Origin: Barthelona sp. PCE | Taxonomy: Eukaryota; Metamonada: BaSk clade | Length of the DNA: 64,000 nt | Direction of reading: 5' to 3' | Assembly: GCA_040285745.1 (NCBI GenBank) | Contig: JAUFOR010000002.1 | Coordinates: forward strand, 806,001 to 870,000 | Shown here: positions 38,571 to 48,026 of the stretch, piece by piece | How positions within the stretch are numbered: position 1 is the first letter of the stretch | Layout of the letters: every line of letters begins with the position of its first letter | Program-made: the position numbers and the translations under genes | The notes under the pieces: generated by a model | The model's database searches: none | What the model was told of the DNA's origin: nothing | The model's input: the letters and a program-made list of their open reading frames with translations, nothing else

Positions 38571-40679
38571 ATGCAGGCCTGTGTCAAGACATCAAAGTTC
38601 ATAGTGTACTGTCAAGCAAGAGCTAATATGCCAGACCGCATAAAAATCGAATTGAAAACCCACAGATCATCATCCCATTCCATTGATTCTGTTCAAACTG
38701 AAATCAAAAGCATCTCTTATACTGAAAAGGAGGTGTCATTTGATGATTATCCCGATGTATTCACTTATACTGTTTTATACGCTGTTTCAGCTAAAGACGT
38801 TGCAGTTTATGTTCTCCCTCTTGTATCAAATGATCGAGTAATCACAGCCAATAAGGTCCCTTACTCATTTGGCCCTTTTATGAAGATTCCTATGCCAAAG
38901 TTAATTGACATTGTTCCTTTGAATGCCAAAGATTTGGACGGTTGGGAACCATCCCAGTCTAACAGGTGCTTTGTGCTCCTCCGTGGAGGTAAGTTAGGTA
39001 TGGTTGAGCTGGGGAGCATCTTTGAAGAGAGCTTCATTTTCCCTCAGTTCAACTTTGATTACAAAGAGTTCGAAAAAGAAGACGCCAAGAGATGCTTCAA
39101 AAAGGTCCCCGTTCGCAACGTCCACCTGCTTCAGGCATTTGGTGATGAGATCTATTGCATCAACAGCGGGGAAGGCGGATTTGACATCATTAATTTGCAG
39201 ACTGCAAAAACCGAATTTTCGTTCCAGCACAAGGATGCATTACCCGTTACACTGAAGAAAGAACAAGGACTCTGGTTTGTTGGATTGAACAATGCAGAAA
39301 TCATAGTTCTCAATGAGGAATTCGAGCTCATCAATTCATTTAACGAATGTGTTGAGCCCAACGGAAATTTCCGATTTGCCATTGAGAATCACTCCTCCAA
39401 AGAGCTGGTGCACATTGTTATCCACAATGATGAGCACATATATCACGTGATGTTCAATGCCAATGACGGCACGTTCAGGATTGTCGATGACGTATTTGTG
39501 ATGCCGTCTTTCATCGTGACAGGTGTGCTGATCCTCAGTGACGAACTGTTTGTCTACCAAAACAGACACACACTCGTTAACAGAAGATCTATGGGAGTTC
39601 AATTCCCTGATGGCTATGAGTGCAAGACACCAAAGCCGGAACCCATCATTGTGGCTGAGCCTGAAAAGATCCCAGAGGAGCCAAAGGAGGCCGTTGAGAT
39701 TGACTTACAGAAGGATGATGAAGATGAGGATGAAGATACAGCTGCTGCTACTCATGAGCGTCAGATGAGTAACCTACTTGAGACCATAGCCTCTGTCTCC
39801 ACACCACGCACGTCAATATCCAAGAAATCACGAACACCCTCGGTTGAACTGGAAGAAGAGCCGCATTTTGATATGTCAGCAGTCACTGCTTTGATAGAGG
39901 CCGCAGTTGATCCACTACAGGAACGCCTCGTTACTCTTGAGGAACAAAATGATACATTAGCATCTCAGCTTGCAGATAAGGAGAGAGAGTTTAAGGGTGT
40001 TTTTGATAAGATTCATGGTCGTCAAGAAAAATTGAGTTCTGCTGTCAAAACTTACAGCAAGAGTATTAAGGAGGTTATTGAGCGTACCTCACACTCGTTC
40101 AGAGAACACACCCGTGTTTTAGAGCAATTAACGACAGATCAACAGAAGTCTCATAAGAAAATCAACAAGAATTTAACCAGCATCAATCAGTTAAAGAAGA
40201 AACCCAAGGTCAGCGACCAGCAAGTTGTTGTCAGGGAATTGCAAAAGTCGTTTAACGGTCTGCGCAAGTCCTTACAGAAGCTGAAACAAGATTTCGATAA
40301 CAAGTTGGAAGATATCAGTACCGGTGGAGGAGTACCGGTCGCTGCTGGAGAGAATCAGACATTGGCGCTCATGCATCTTCACATGTTGCTTGAGGCCAGC
40401 ACCTTTGACACTTTTGATTTTGAGGCAAATAAGCCAGCTGATGTTTTACAAAATTTGAGCACTATGTTGACATCAGCAATGAGCTTTGTGAGGATCGAGG
40501 TTGTTCTCCCATGGATTAATTACATTCTCATTGAGTACACTGTTGACAATTCGACGTTTGACTACTTTTTAGAGTTGGCCAACAACCTTCTTGAACAGAT
40601 GGTCAGAGAGACTCCCGAGAACTGCGTCTTCATCGCTCCCATCATCAAAACATGTGTTAATGCAATCAGATCACAGTAA
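38571..40679 (+). CDS. Propeller and coiled-coil protein, possibly EDC4-like
   Basis: A 702-residue protein in three parts. Residues about 1-340 are strand-rich like a WD40 propeller. An acidic, proline-rich linker follows (KPEPIIVAEPEKIPEEP, DDEDEDED). A coiled coil (about 425-575) leads into a helical C-terminal domain (about 580-702). This is the layout of EDC4/Ge-1/Varicose, the scaffold for mRNA decapping, whose C-terminal helical domain binds DCP1/DCP2 partners. I see no motif that proves it, so other propeller plus coiled-coil scaffolds remain possible. Stop TAAA. The NOL10 gene converges, 24 bp away. Confidence 0.6.
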   Translation: MQACVKTSKFIVYCQARANMPDRIKIELKTHRSSSHSIDSVQTEIKSISYTEKEVSFDDYPDVFTYTVLYAVSAKDVAVYVLPLVSNDRVITANKVPYSFGPFMKIPMPKLIDIVPLNAKDLDGWEPSQSNRCFVLLRGGKLGMVELGSIFEESFIFPQFNFDYKEFEKEDAKRCFKKVPVRNVHLLQAFGDEIYCINSGEGGFDIINLQTAKTEFSFQHKDALPVTLKKEQGLWFVGLNNAEIIVLNEEFELINSFNECVEPNGNFRFAIENHSSKELVHIVIHNDEHIYHVMFNANDGTFRIVDDVFVMPSFIVTGVLILSDELFVYQNRHTLVNRRSMGVQFPDGYECKTPKPEPIIVAEPEKIPEEPKEAVEIDLQKDDEDEDEDTAAATHERQMSNLLETIASVSTPRTSISKKSRTPSVELEEEPHFDMSAVTALIEAAVDPLQERLVTLEEQNDTLASQLADKEREFKGVFDKIHGRQEKLSSAVKTYSKSIKEVIERTSHSFREHTRVLEQLTTDQQKSHKKINKNLTSINQLKKKPKVSDQQVVVRELQKSFNGLRKSLQKLKQDFDNKLEDISTGGGVPVAAGENQTLALMHLHMLLEASTFDTFDFEANKPADVLQNLSTMLTSAMSFVRIEVVLPWINYILIEYTVDNSTFDYFLELANNLLEQMVRETPENCVFIAPIIKTCVNAIRSQ

Positions 40680-40703
40680 ACTGAAAAGATTTTTATTGAA
40701 TGG

Positions 40704-42251
40704 TTAGAAAGTAGTGCTACGCAGCATACCATAAGAACGTTGTTTCCTCTTATTAGCCTCGACCTTATCAGCCATTGCCTCATCAGTTTCAGTTTGTTCG
40801 CCAAACGTTGCTGAAACAATATCCTGAAGCTTAACATCCTTAAACTGTTCGTCATTCTGTAATGCGTGTAAGAAACGCTCATCGATCTGTGTGTTCTCCA
40901 GAAGTTCCTTATCCTCTTCCTCTTCATTGATAGGAAGATCCAGTTTGAGCTCCTCTTCCTTCTTCTTCCGCATATATTCCTCCATAAACGAAAGACGAGT
41001 CTTGCTGTTAAGCTTGTTGAAGAGCTTGACATCCATATAGAAACCGTTCATGTATGGTCTTAGCAGTTTTGTTCCCAATAAACTCTCTGCACCCAATTCA
41101 ATAATACGTTCATGACTCACAAACTTGAAATTGTCATACACAACCGTCTGCTGTGAGAGTTCCTCAACAATGAGGTCAATGGACTGGATCCACGTGGGTG
41201 CGATACCGAGTTCTGGCATGTAATAACCCAAAACAGCAGTATCTTGACTTGAGCAGAACACAAGACCATCTTTCCCCGTCATGCATATGTTGTTGATTGG
41301 TTTCACTGGTTTGAATGATGTACGCATTTTAAAATCGTTATCATCGGTGATATCAAAGACTTTAATGTTCCTAGAGTCTGTGCAAAATAACGAGTCACTA
41401 TCTTCATGAAATTGCACATCAATAACAGGTAGATCGCTGAAGAACTCAACTATTGAAAGTGGCTTTTTGCTTCTTAAATCAAAATAGCCAAGCTTATCAC
41501 CACAGCCAATTGCAATTTTCATACCTGAAGGATGGAACTTAGCGCAGAGTGATTCAATACCGCATTCAACACTGGGCTCTAGGACACTGACGAGGTTGAG
41601 TGTGTTTACGATCTCAAAAGAACGTGGATCAACAAAGTGTGCAAGTCCACTGTTTGTTGTTACACAGATGAGCTTATGCTCAGGTGCGACATCAACACAA
41701 AGCGACTCGGTGCAGTTTGGCAGCTCTAAAGGAGCATAGAATCGGCCCTCCTCGAGCGATAATCGTAGAAGCTGAGGTGCTGCCAAGGTGAACAACAGAT
41801 CAGCTGAGTAATCAAGGTATGCCATGTCCCTGCCGTATGTGGGTAGGCGGAACCTGAAGTGGCCTTTTCCCTTGTCGTGGAAGCTTATATATCGGTCATA
41901 ATGCATGAGAACCATTTTGCCATAGTCATCATCAAGGTTAAGAATTTTTTTTGCTTCAGAATCCATGTTTCTCTGTAGTAACATTGAAAGTTCATCCAGC
42001 TCCCAAATCCTCATCTGTGGAGGGTAGTTTCCAACACCTATAATGAGTCTTTGATCATTTGAATAAGTAATATAGCTGCTAGATCCCGGAAATTCGAAAT
42101 CCTGCACTACAGAACTCACTCCTGTCTTCTTTTGAGCTCCTTTCCTTCGTTTAACGAATGATGGAGCAACTGTGCTGGAAGTTAAGCTATAAATCTTAAA
42201 ATCGCTTGCAGTTGGTATTTCGCGTATGCTGCTGCCCCTGATTGCGGTCAT
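40704..42251 (-). CDS. NOL10/ENP2 nucleolar WD40 protein
   Basis: A 515-residue homologue of NOL10 (yeast Enp2), a small-subunit processome factor needed for early pre-rRNA cleavage. Conserved stretches: FKIYSLTSS, VVQDFEFPGSS, GNYPPQMRIWELDELSM, LDDDYGKMVLMHYDRYISFH, RLPTYGRDMAYL, RLSLEEGRF, GYFDLRSKKP and YMNGFYMDVKLFNKL, followed by a short helical, acidic end. The human protein is longer (688), mainly in its C-terminal charged region. The ATG at 42251 gives the family start, MTAIRGSSIREIP-type. Divergent with the EDEM-type gene over 100 bp. Confidence 0.95.
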   Translation of the reverse strand: MTAIRGSSIREIPTASDFKIYSLTSSTVAPSFVKRRKGAQKKTGVSSVVQDFEFPGSSSYITYSNDQRLIIGVGNYPPQMRIWELDELSMLLQRNMDSEAKKILNLDDDYGKMVLMHYDRYISFHDKGKGHFRFRLPTYGRDMAYLDYSADLLFTLAAPQLLRLSLEEGRFYAPLELPNCTESLCVDVAPEHKLICVTTNSGLAHFVDPRSFEIVNTLNLVSVLEPSVECGIESLCAKFHPSGMKIAIGCGDKLGYFDLRSKKPLSIVEFFSDLPVIDVQFHEDSDSLFCTDSRNIKVFDITDDNDFKMRTSFKPVKPINNICMTGKDGLVFCSSQDTAVLGYYMPELGIAPTWIQSIDLIVEELSQQTVVYDNFKFVSHERIIELGAESLLGTKLLRPYMNGFYMDVKLFNKLNSKTRLSFMEEYMRKKKEEELKLDLPINEEEEDKELLENTQIDERFLHALQNDEQFKDVKLQDIVSATFGEQTETDEAMADKVEANKRKQRSYGMLRSTTF

Positions 42252-42351
42252 TTCGTAGTAGTTTGTGTGAAATTGGTAGTAAAACGAATAACAAGTAAAT
42301 TGTTAGTGTTTTATAACTCCAGTTCTAACACCGTTTTTAACTAGACGGTGC
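42252..42351. promoter_or_regulatory. 100-bp divergent promoter spacer
   Basis: Separates the starts of NOL10 (minus) and the EDEM-type mannosidase (plus). It contains a T-run (CCGTTTTTAAC) 11 bp before the plus ATG. It must carry both promoters. Confidence 0.45.
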
Positions 42352-43899
42352 ATGAAATCGCTGCTCTTGAGGATCCACCTCCTTTTGCTTGGGCTAATTC
42401 TTTGTACATGCGGGATTCACAAATTCTTTGAGGCTCCTTATCCTGTGAATAGGACAGCACTTTTTTTTGAGACTAAAGAGATGTTTTACCACGCTTTCGA
42501 TCACTACAAATCAATGTATGATCCCAAATCTAACACATTTCCGGACGAAATAGCACCACTTTCTTGTGAGCCTCGAAAAAGTCGATTTGTTGATAAAAAA
42601 GACAGTGGAGGCATCTCTGCTAGCGCATATGACGTGCTTGATACACTTTTTGTGCTTGGAGATTTCGAAAATATTGAGTTTATGACAGAGAAATTGTGTG
42701 CAAGATCATTACATTTTAAAGGACACGTGTCACTATTTGAGACAAACATCCGTGTTCTCGGCGGAATGCTTAGTGCACATTTACTTATGCAAGAGTTCTC
42801 AAACATAACAAACAGTTTTTATAATGATTGTTACCTATTTCAGGCAAACGAATTGGGTCACCGTCTGCTTCCTGCGTTTGACACCCCAACAGGCATGCCA
42901 TACGGTGCCATAGATCTTAATAAGGGGGTTAGGAAGAAAGAGACACCTGTTACAAACACTGCTAGCATTGGTACGCTTATCGTCGAATTTGGTGTCCTGT
43001 CGCACCTGACGGGCAACCCGATATTTTATGAGAAGGCAAAGAAAGCGGTGACAGAGTTGCACTCAAGGAGAACAAGGGTAGGCTTAGTGTGCTCACATAT
43101 GAACATCAGAACGGGAGAGTGGGAGTATCATGATACGTCACTGGGTGCCACGGTTGACTCATACTATGAATACCTACTAAAAGGATATATGTTGTTTGGT
43201 GATTTGGATCTTCTTGACATGTTTGAACAGAGCAAGAAGGTCATCGATAAATACCTAGTATTCAAAGGTTTCAATGTCCGTGTCGATTGCCGCACCGGAT
43301 ATATACAAAACATGGCGTATGATTCACTAAGTAACTTCTACCCTGCTGTGTTGTCTCTATATGGAAGCAACATCACACATGTGTACGAACAACTGCATGC
43401 TATTCATCTGATCCAGAGGCGTTTGCCCTACTTCCCTGAAAGGTTTAGTTGGAGCGCGGGTACGGCTGAAAACGGTGGCACAACGTGGCCGCTGCGACCA
43501 GAAATCGTAGAGAGTGTGTGGTATGCAAGCCAAGTGATTAATGATGACTACTTCGATGCAATAGCGGTTGATGTTCTTGAATCTTTGAAGAGAACTCGGT
43601 GCCCCTGTGGTTTCTGTGAGGTGCGTGACGCTCGCAGAGCTGTGTCGAAGAAAGACAGACAAGAATCTTTCTTGCTCTCTGAAACCTTCAAATACTTACT
43701 ACTAATGTTCTCTGACGACCTCACTCAGCGTTTTGGCACACATAAATACCTGTATAGTACAGAAGCGCACATGTTTCCGTTAGATGGTCGCTTCAATACG
43801 AAGCATCCTGACTTTCGCGGGACAAACGCCATATGTGCTCGTATAAACCGGTTCTATCGGCTCTTCAACAGGCCCCCAGTGCTGTATCCGAATGGATAG
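42352..43899 (+). CDS. GH47 alpha-mannosidase, EDEM type
   Basis: A 515-residue class I mannosidase (GH47). An N-terminal signal or anchor (about 5-20, LLRIHLLLLGLILCTCGI) sends it to the ER. GH47 marks: acid residues in VSLFETNIRVLGGMLSAH (about 125), GATVDSYYEYLLKGY, WPLRPEIVESVWYASQ (about 380) and the calcium-site Thr in STEAHMFPL. The YYEYLLKG and RPEIVES forms match EDEM, which marks misfolded glycoproteins for ERAD by trimming mannose. EDEM proteins of animals carry longer tails. The downstream gene converges with one base between the stops. Confidence 0.93.
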   Translation: MKSLLLRIHLLLLGLILCTCGIHKFFEAPYPVNRTALFFETKEMFYHAFDHYKSMYDPKSNTFPDEIAPLSCEPRKSRFVDKKDSGGISASAYDVLDTLFVLGDFENIEFMTEKLCARSLHFKGHVSLFETNIRVLGGMLSAHLLMQEFSNITNSFYNDCYLFQANELGHRLLPAFDTPTGMPYGAIDLNKGVRKKETPVTNTASIGTLIVEFGVLSHLTGNPIFYEKAKKAVTELHSRRTRVGLVCSHMNIRTGEWEYHDTSLGATVDSYYEYLLKGYMLFGDLDLLDMFEQSKKVIDKYLVFKGFNVRVDCRTGYIQNMAYDSLSNFYPAVLSLYGSNITHVYEQLHAIHLIQRRLPYFPERFSWSAGTAENGGTTWPLRPEIVESVWYASQVINDDYFDAIAVDVLESLKRTRCPCGFCEVRDARRAVSKKDRQESFLLSETFKYLLLMFSDDLTQRFGTHKYLYSTEAHMFPLDGRFNTKHPDFRGTNAICARINRFYRLFNRPPVLYPNG

Positions 43900-43900
43900 T

Positions 43901-44794
43901 TTACAACTCAGCCATGACAATGCTGGGAAAGAAGTGATAAGATGGTGTTGTCGTTTTTGCAATATATATATCACCCATTATCGTGCGCACGTTGACATTC
44001 ATCGCTGTTTCGGCTTCGTTGTGCATTGTTGCGCCAACCTGACTGCTCATTGAGAATCCTTTGTTTTCAACAACTCCCTTCTTACTGAGAATATCATACG
44101 TGAACTCAACATCTGTGTGTAGCTTAACAACGATGTTTCCTGTTGCTGTAGACGCGCTGAGGTCTGACCCGGTCATGTGGAGCGCATTAATTGTACCAAA
44201 TGTGGAGTGTACGTCAGCCATGTTGTTTGCTGTCGACTCGCGGACCTCGATGTTGCCGCTTAGCGTGCGCACGAGCAAGTCATCAACATCAGCACCCTTT
44301 ACGGTGATTTTTGTTTTCTGACCAACAATATTTGCAGTCTTAGCATGTACTCCCTTACGCAGAACAACAGAGCCCTTGTCTACAACAATTTTCAGCAAAT
44401 CTAGTACTTTGTGTCGAGGAACATAAAGTTCAACAGAGCTATGCTTATGTGTCTTTCCCTGTGAAACGTATAGTGTTGAAATACTCTTACGTTTATGTGT
44501 CTTGTGCACAAGCATGAGCTTGCTGACACCAACAACAACATCGTTTGTGTCGTGAGGGATAACCACTACCCTTGCGAATCCAGCCTGTACTACAATTCGA
44601 TCTATTTCTTCAGATGTGAATGTTTTTTGAGAGGATATGGTATCGTATCTTGTCTTGAATATGAATGAAATAACACCAACTGATAAAAAAAGAAAAAATA
44701 CGAGTGCAATTAGAGATACTGTGCTAATTATACGTCGTTTGGTTTTTGGAAGCTGGTAAAGATCGTATACGCTCACTGGTAACACTGATCGCAT
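43901..44794 (-). CDS. Membrane protein with beta-repeat (DUF4097-like) domain
   Basis: A 297-residue protein with a short cytosolic start, one membrane segment (about 23-46, ISTVSLIALVFFLFLSVGVISFIF) and an outer part of repeating short strands: VRTLSGNIEVRESTANNM, VHSTFGTINALHM, STATGNIVVKL, VRTIMGDIYIA. Such xTxxGxIxV steps are typical of the DUF4097/DUF4098 beta-helix family, common in bacteria and present in some eukaryotes. Function is unknown in all of them. No catalytic residues are evident. Stop TAAA, one base away from the stop of the EDEM gene. Confidence 0.75.
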   Translation of the reverse strand: MRSVLPVSVYDLYQLPKTKRRIISTVSLIALVFFLFLSVGVISFIFKTRYDTISSQKTFTSEEIDRIVVQAGFARVVVIPHDTNDVVVGVSKLMLVHKTHKRKSISTLYVSQGKTHKHSSVELYVPRHKVLDLLKIVVDKGSVVLRKGVHAKTANIVGQKTKITVKGADVDDLLVRTLSGNIEVRESTANNMADVHSTFGTINALHMTGSDLSASTATGNIVVKLHTDVEFTYDILSKKGVVENKGFSMSSQVGATMHNEAETAMNVNVRTIMGDIYIAKTTTPSYHFFPSIVMAEL

Positions 44795-44971
44795 GTTTAT
44801 GGTCTCGAGAACGTGAAATAAGAGATTTAAACAATACTTAGTATTTTCACTTAGTTTGTAGGTTCGTAGTTTTTTTTTAATCAGCCTTTTTGGACATGAA
44901 TCCTCATATGCGGCTGGTAAATGGTTAAAAACATACCCAACACATCACTTTTACTTTTACAACTCATAAGT

Positions 44972-45240
44972 TGATTTTCTTCCAGAGTCTCATCCATGTT
45001 AACGGGTAGTAAGGGGAGTAAACAGATTCTTTCCAGAGATCTAAGTTCGGATATGGTGCCACATACGCTACCTTCTTCAGAGTTTGGAAATCCATACATC
45101 TGAAAAATGGTAGTATTTCAATTACTAAATAATACAATAAAATAAATAGGAAACCCTAAAATGGTGAGAAATTGAAATACACCCGCATACGTTCTATTCC
45201 ATTCTATGTTCAAAATCAATTACAGGATCGTCCTGATCAG
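44972..45240 (-). repeat. Duplicated fragment, copy 2, without mobile element
   Basis: On the minus strand this reads from CTGATCAGGACGATCCT through GTAATTGATTTTGAA to GAAGAAAATCA, matching copy 1 (8043-8059 plus 8291-8547) with under ten substitutions and one 2-base gap. TTTTTCAG precedes an ATG at 45099; from it a 72-codon frame runs to 44881. A 2-base difference after GGTAGC puts this frame out of step with copy 1, so at most one copy preserves the original reading frame. Confidence 0.7.
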
Positions 45241-45570
45241 AGCTAAAACCCAAATATTTGATTCTACACAGTATTGTGATACAGCAAAAAAGCCATAATA
45301 ACCTTTAAATATCTGAAATTGTGCTACAAAGAAGAAAAAATATTCAACAAAAAATAAAAAAGAGCAGGTTTTTTTCATTACATAGAAAGCAAAGGTTTTT
45401 CACTAAAGGGAAGTTTAATCCGATATTTATGTTAATTTTCATAAATAAAGAAAGAATGAAATTGAACAGTTTCAACAAACTTATATTTCTCTATCGCAAG
45501 CCAATCGTACATAGATTTACATTACACACTCATGTACACTGAACATATTGCAAGTTCAATACAGTCTGAG

Positions 45571-45619
45571 CTTTGCCTGAGATCAAAGGATCAGGTTTGG
45601 CAGTTTGGGTCCTGCAAAG
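45571..45619 (+). other. Predicted stem-loop upstream of eIF5A
   Basis: CTTTGC (45571-45576) pairs with GCAAAG (45614-45619), enclosing CCTG-AG-ATC-AAAG-GAT-CAGG, a second stem with a two-base bulge. It could be a small RNA or chance. No sequence marks of tRNA or box C/D RNA are evident. Confidence 0.25.
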
Positions 45620-45767
45620 AAATTTAGTTATAGTCTGCTTAATTTAATCATACAGGGGGAGTCACACCCATGGTAAAGCATCACAGAAGCTATAAAATAA
45701 GGAAATTAAACATTAGTATTGAAAACTTTTTTCTTACCTTTATTACTTAACTTACTCGTTATCTGTA

Positions 45768-46250
45768 ATGTCCGACTTCGAAGTTCAAACCATTGAAAAC
45801 ACTGGCTCTTCCTGTTCGTTTAAACACGCCACGGAGATCAAAAAGGGCGAGGTAATTAAGATACAAGACTGCCCCTGCAGTGTCAAGTCGTTCCGTCATG
45901 TCCGCAATGGAAAACATGGTCACGTCCGCGTTGTCTTTAACGCGTACCATGTTTTCTCCGGTCGTAAATACGAATGGATGGTTTCTGGTGATAGTATTGT
46001 CTCTGTTGTTGATGTCGAGCGTGTCAACATGGTCGTTCAGGCCATGAATAATGGTGCCTGCGACCTCATGGACCTTGAGACTTTCGAGCTTTTCGAGGGT
46101 GTTCCGATTAAACCGGATCAAGTTGCTACTGTCGAAAAAGCATATAACAAGATCGATCCCAATGGTTCAAAGGAGATGATTGCTATGGTCTCGCGTGCTT
46201 TAGACCTAGAGTACGTTGCTGCATACAAGCTCCAGGAAATGGAGTACTAA
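45768..46250 (+). CDS. eIF5A: Translation factor eIF5A
   Basis: A 160-residue eIF5A, which relieves stalled ribosomes and aids termination. The hypusine loop is kept, with Lys49 in RNGKHGHVR, so deoxyhypusine synthase should modify it. Around it are ATEIKKGEVIKIQDCPCSVKSF in shorter blocks and the C-terminal OB-fold (LMDLETFELFEGVPIKP). The loop and fold match the family, but the segment between them (AYHVFSGRKYEWMVSGDSIVSV) is divergent. Strong codon bias. A gene on the minus strand ends 39 bp downstream. Confidence 0.92.
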   Translation: MSDFEVQTIENTGSSCSFKHATEIKKGEVIKIQDCPCSVKSFRHVRNGKHGHVRVVFNAYHVFSGRKYEWMVSGDSIVSVVDVERVNMVVQAMNNGACDLMDLETFELFEGVPIKPDQVATVEKAYNKIDPNGSKEMIAMVSRALDLEYVAAYKLQEMEY

Positions 46251-46289
46251 TTCTTCGCTGAAGGCCTTTAAATTCTAATAAATCTTTTC

Positions 46290-47945
46290 CTACTCATTAC
46301 TCAATTCTAAAAGCAATTTTAGTACAGTTTCAATGTAATCTTCATGAATATAATTCAAAAATTGATTATTATCCAACAAGAAGAATGACGCCATTATATT
46401 CAAGTTCAAATTCAAGTGTTTAGACTGCATCAACTTGAATTCCGCCTCAGAAAGTGGGTAGTCGTATTCAGCAGAGAAACGAAATAAAAGAAAAAGAGTA
46501 ACACTATAAAGCACCAGAATTCTTTTCTCAACTGCACTTTGCGAATAAAAATCCCGAATTTTTTCAATCAAAACAGAGCAAACATTAATGTCGGTGCCTC
46601 CATGAGTTTGAAGAAGTTCACAAAACGCAACAGTCAACAAAAGACCATGATAAAAGTCGTTATACAAGTGTATTGACAGAATACGCCTCATTGAAGCATG
46701 TAAAACATTGTGATTTGTGAACATACCGAGTTCTCTGCCCCTAAAAGCCAGAAATAAAAACTGTTTCGAGGTTAAAAAAGGGGCATACTCTAAAAATGTT
46801 CCAAAAATGTTAAGTAATCTTCTATTCATACCGTACTCCACGATAAACGCTGCAAGTTGCGGAGTGACATCAACACTACATTCGTGTAAAATGGAAGTTA
46901 TGTCATCTATAGTAATATTTTCTCCACAGTGAACACTTATCTCCACGTATCTACATATCAAATCCGCCCTATCATCTTTCTTTAGGCTTTCTGCGTTGCT
47001 GAGTAGATGTAAATAAAACTCTTTCACAATTTCTTTCTTCTTCATATCAAAACTTAACACAATTGAGTTGATGTGTTTAACCAATACAATCATTCTAGGA
47101 CTTGCCTTATTAACTCTGTTGAGGCTCTTTAGGTTGTACTCCTGCACTGCTGTGATGGGGACATCGTTAAATTCAAAGAATTTGAAAAAATTACACAATG
47201 ATGAAAAACTACGAGTTGAAACAAATGATTGAAAGCAATTTAGGAAATCAAAGTTTTGATTAACAAACGAATAGTAACTTCTTGCGGCCCTGCTACAGTG
47301 AGGAATATGTATTTTGAGCTTTCTGAAGCTCTGAAAATCCGAAAGAGACTTATTAATAAGCTGAACAATCTCTCCATCATCCCACAATATAACATCACCC
47401 TTCGCCGCTGTCTCAATATCAATATCCAACTCAAGTCCAAACACTTCAAGTTGATACTTGAACACCAGTTTCACATCATGTGAGAAACCTGCTTCAAAAA
47501 CTTGCGTAAAGAACTTATGATGCTCTGAAACTACTAAGATACGCTGCACGACCGGGATAATAAACCTAAGCATCTTTTCGTGCAATAATGTATCACTAGC
47601 TTCAACAAATGGAATGAGGAGCGAAAACGGTTCATACACTGATGCAAAGTGCTTGAACGTCTCTAAAAAGTCATTAAGAGCGTTTCTGACAAAGCGCATG
47701 GTATACTTTCCTGATTTAATAACCTCCAAATTGAAATTTAACAAGGAAATGTGGAAATCGTAACACTGCGGATATTTTGAAACACAAAACCTTAAGAAAG
47801 ATGATGTATACCCAGCAGTAAACTTGCCCTCGTTGTAGGTATCTTTAAAAACCCTTAAATATTGCATTAAAGTGCTTTGATCCGTGCTCTGTGTTAAAGC
47901 AAGGAATTTGGGCACATCTTCAATCCCAAGCCCCTTTGACAACAT
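46290..47945 (-). CDS. Helical protein of unknown function
   Basis: A 551-residue protein, almost wholly alpha-helical in look, with many Leu/Phe-rich amphipathic helices and no repeats I can phase. No signal peptide or convincing membrane segment. It may be a HEAT or ARM-type scaffold, as several large ribosome-assembly factors are, but nothing names it. It uses A/T-ending codons. It shares an 81-bp divergent spacer with the GH13_18 gene. Start ATG at 47945 (MLSKGLGIEDVPKF). Stop TAG. Confidence 0.75.
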   Translation of the reverse strand: MLSKGLGIEDVPKFLALTQSTDQSTLMQYLRVFKDTYNEGKFTAGYTSSFLRFCVSKYPQCYDFHISLLNFNLEVIKSGKYTMRFVRNALNDFLETFKHFASVYEPFSLLIPFVEASDTLLHEKMLRFIIPVVQRILVVSEHHKFFTQVFEAGFSHDVKLVFKYQLEVFGLELDIDIETAAKGDVILWDDGEIVQLINKSLSDFQSFRKLKIHIPHCSRAARSYYSFVNQNFDFLNCFQSFVSTRSFSSLCNFFKFFEFNDVPITAVQEYNLKSLNRVNKASPRMIVLVKHINSIVLSFDMKKKEIVKEFYLHLLSNAESLKKDDRADLICRYVEISVHCGENITIDDITSILHECSVDVTPQLAAFIVEYGMNRRLLNIFGTFLEYAPFLTSKQFLFLAFRGRELGMFTNHNVLHASMRRILSIHLYNDFYHGLLLTVAFCELLQTHGGTDINVCSVLIEKIRDFYSQSAVEKRILVLYSVTLFLLFRFSAEYDYPLSEAEFKLMQSKHLNLNLNIMASFFLLDNNQFLNYIHEDYIETVLKLLLELSNE

Positions 47946-48026
47946 ATATCAAATGTTGAAAAAGTATTTAAAAGCCTTACAATCCTAGTTCCCGTTTATC
48001 TACTCATTTCTTGTTTGTTTTCTATT
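47946..48026. promoter_or_regulatory. 81-bp divergent promoter spacer
   Basis: Lies between the starts of the helical protein (minus) and the GH13_18 enzyme (plus). It has CCCGTTTATCTACTCATTTCTTG followed by a T-rich run just before the plus ATG, the usual start-site tract of this genome. The possibly acquired gene thus carries a host-style promoter. Confidence 0.5.

Larger units (their letters stand above)
44795..45767. other. Intergenic region with repeat copy 2
   Basis: A 973-bp spacer. It holds the duplicated fragment (44972-45240) and a 49-nt stem-loop (45571-45619). Two short frames occur (44881-45099 minus, inside the repeat; 45321-45542 plus, AT-rich), and I do not trust either. The last 45 bp before 45768 are T/C-rich. 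Confidence 0.5.

Noticed and set aside
45321-45542. 73-codon plus-strand frame
   Set aside because: Lys/Phe-rich, as expected from AT-rich non-coding DNA; no support as a gene.
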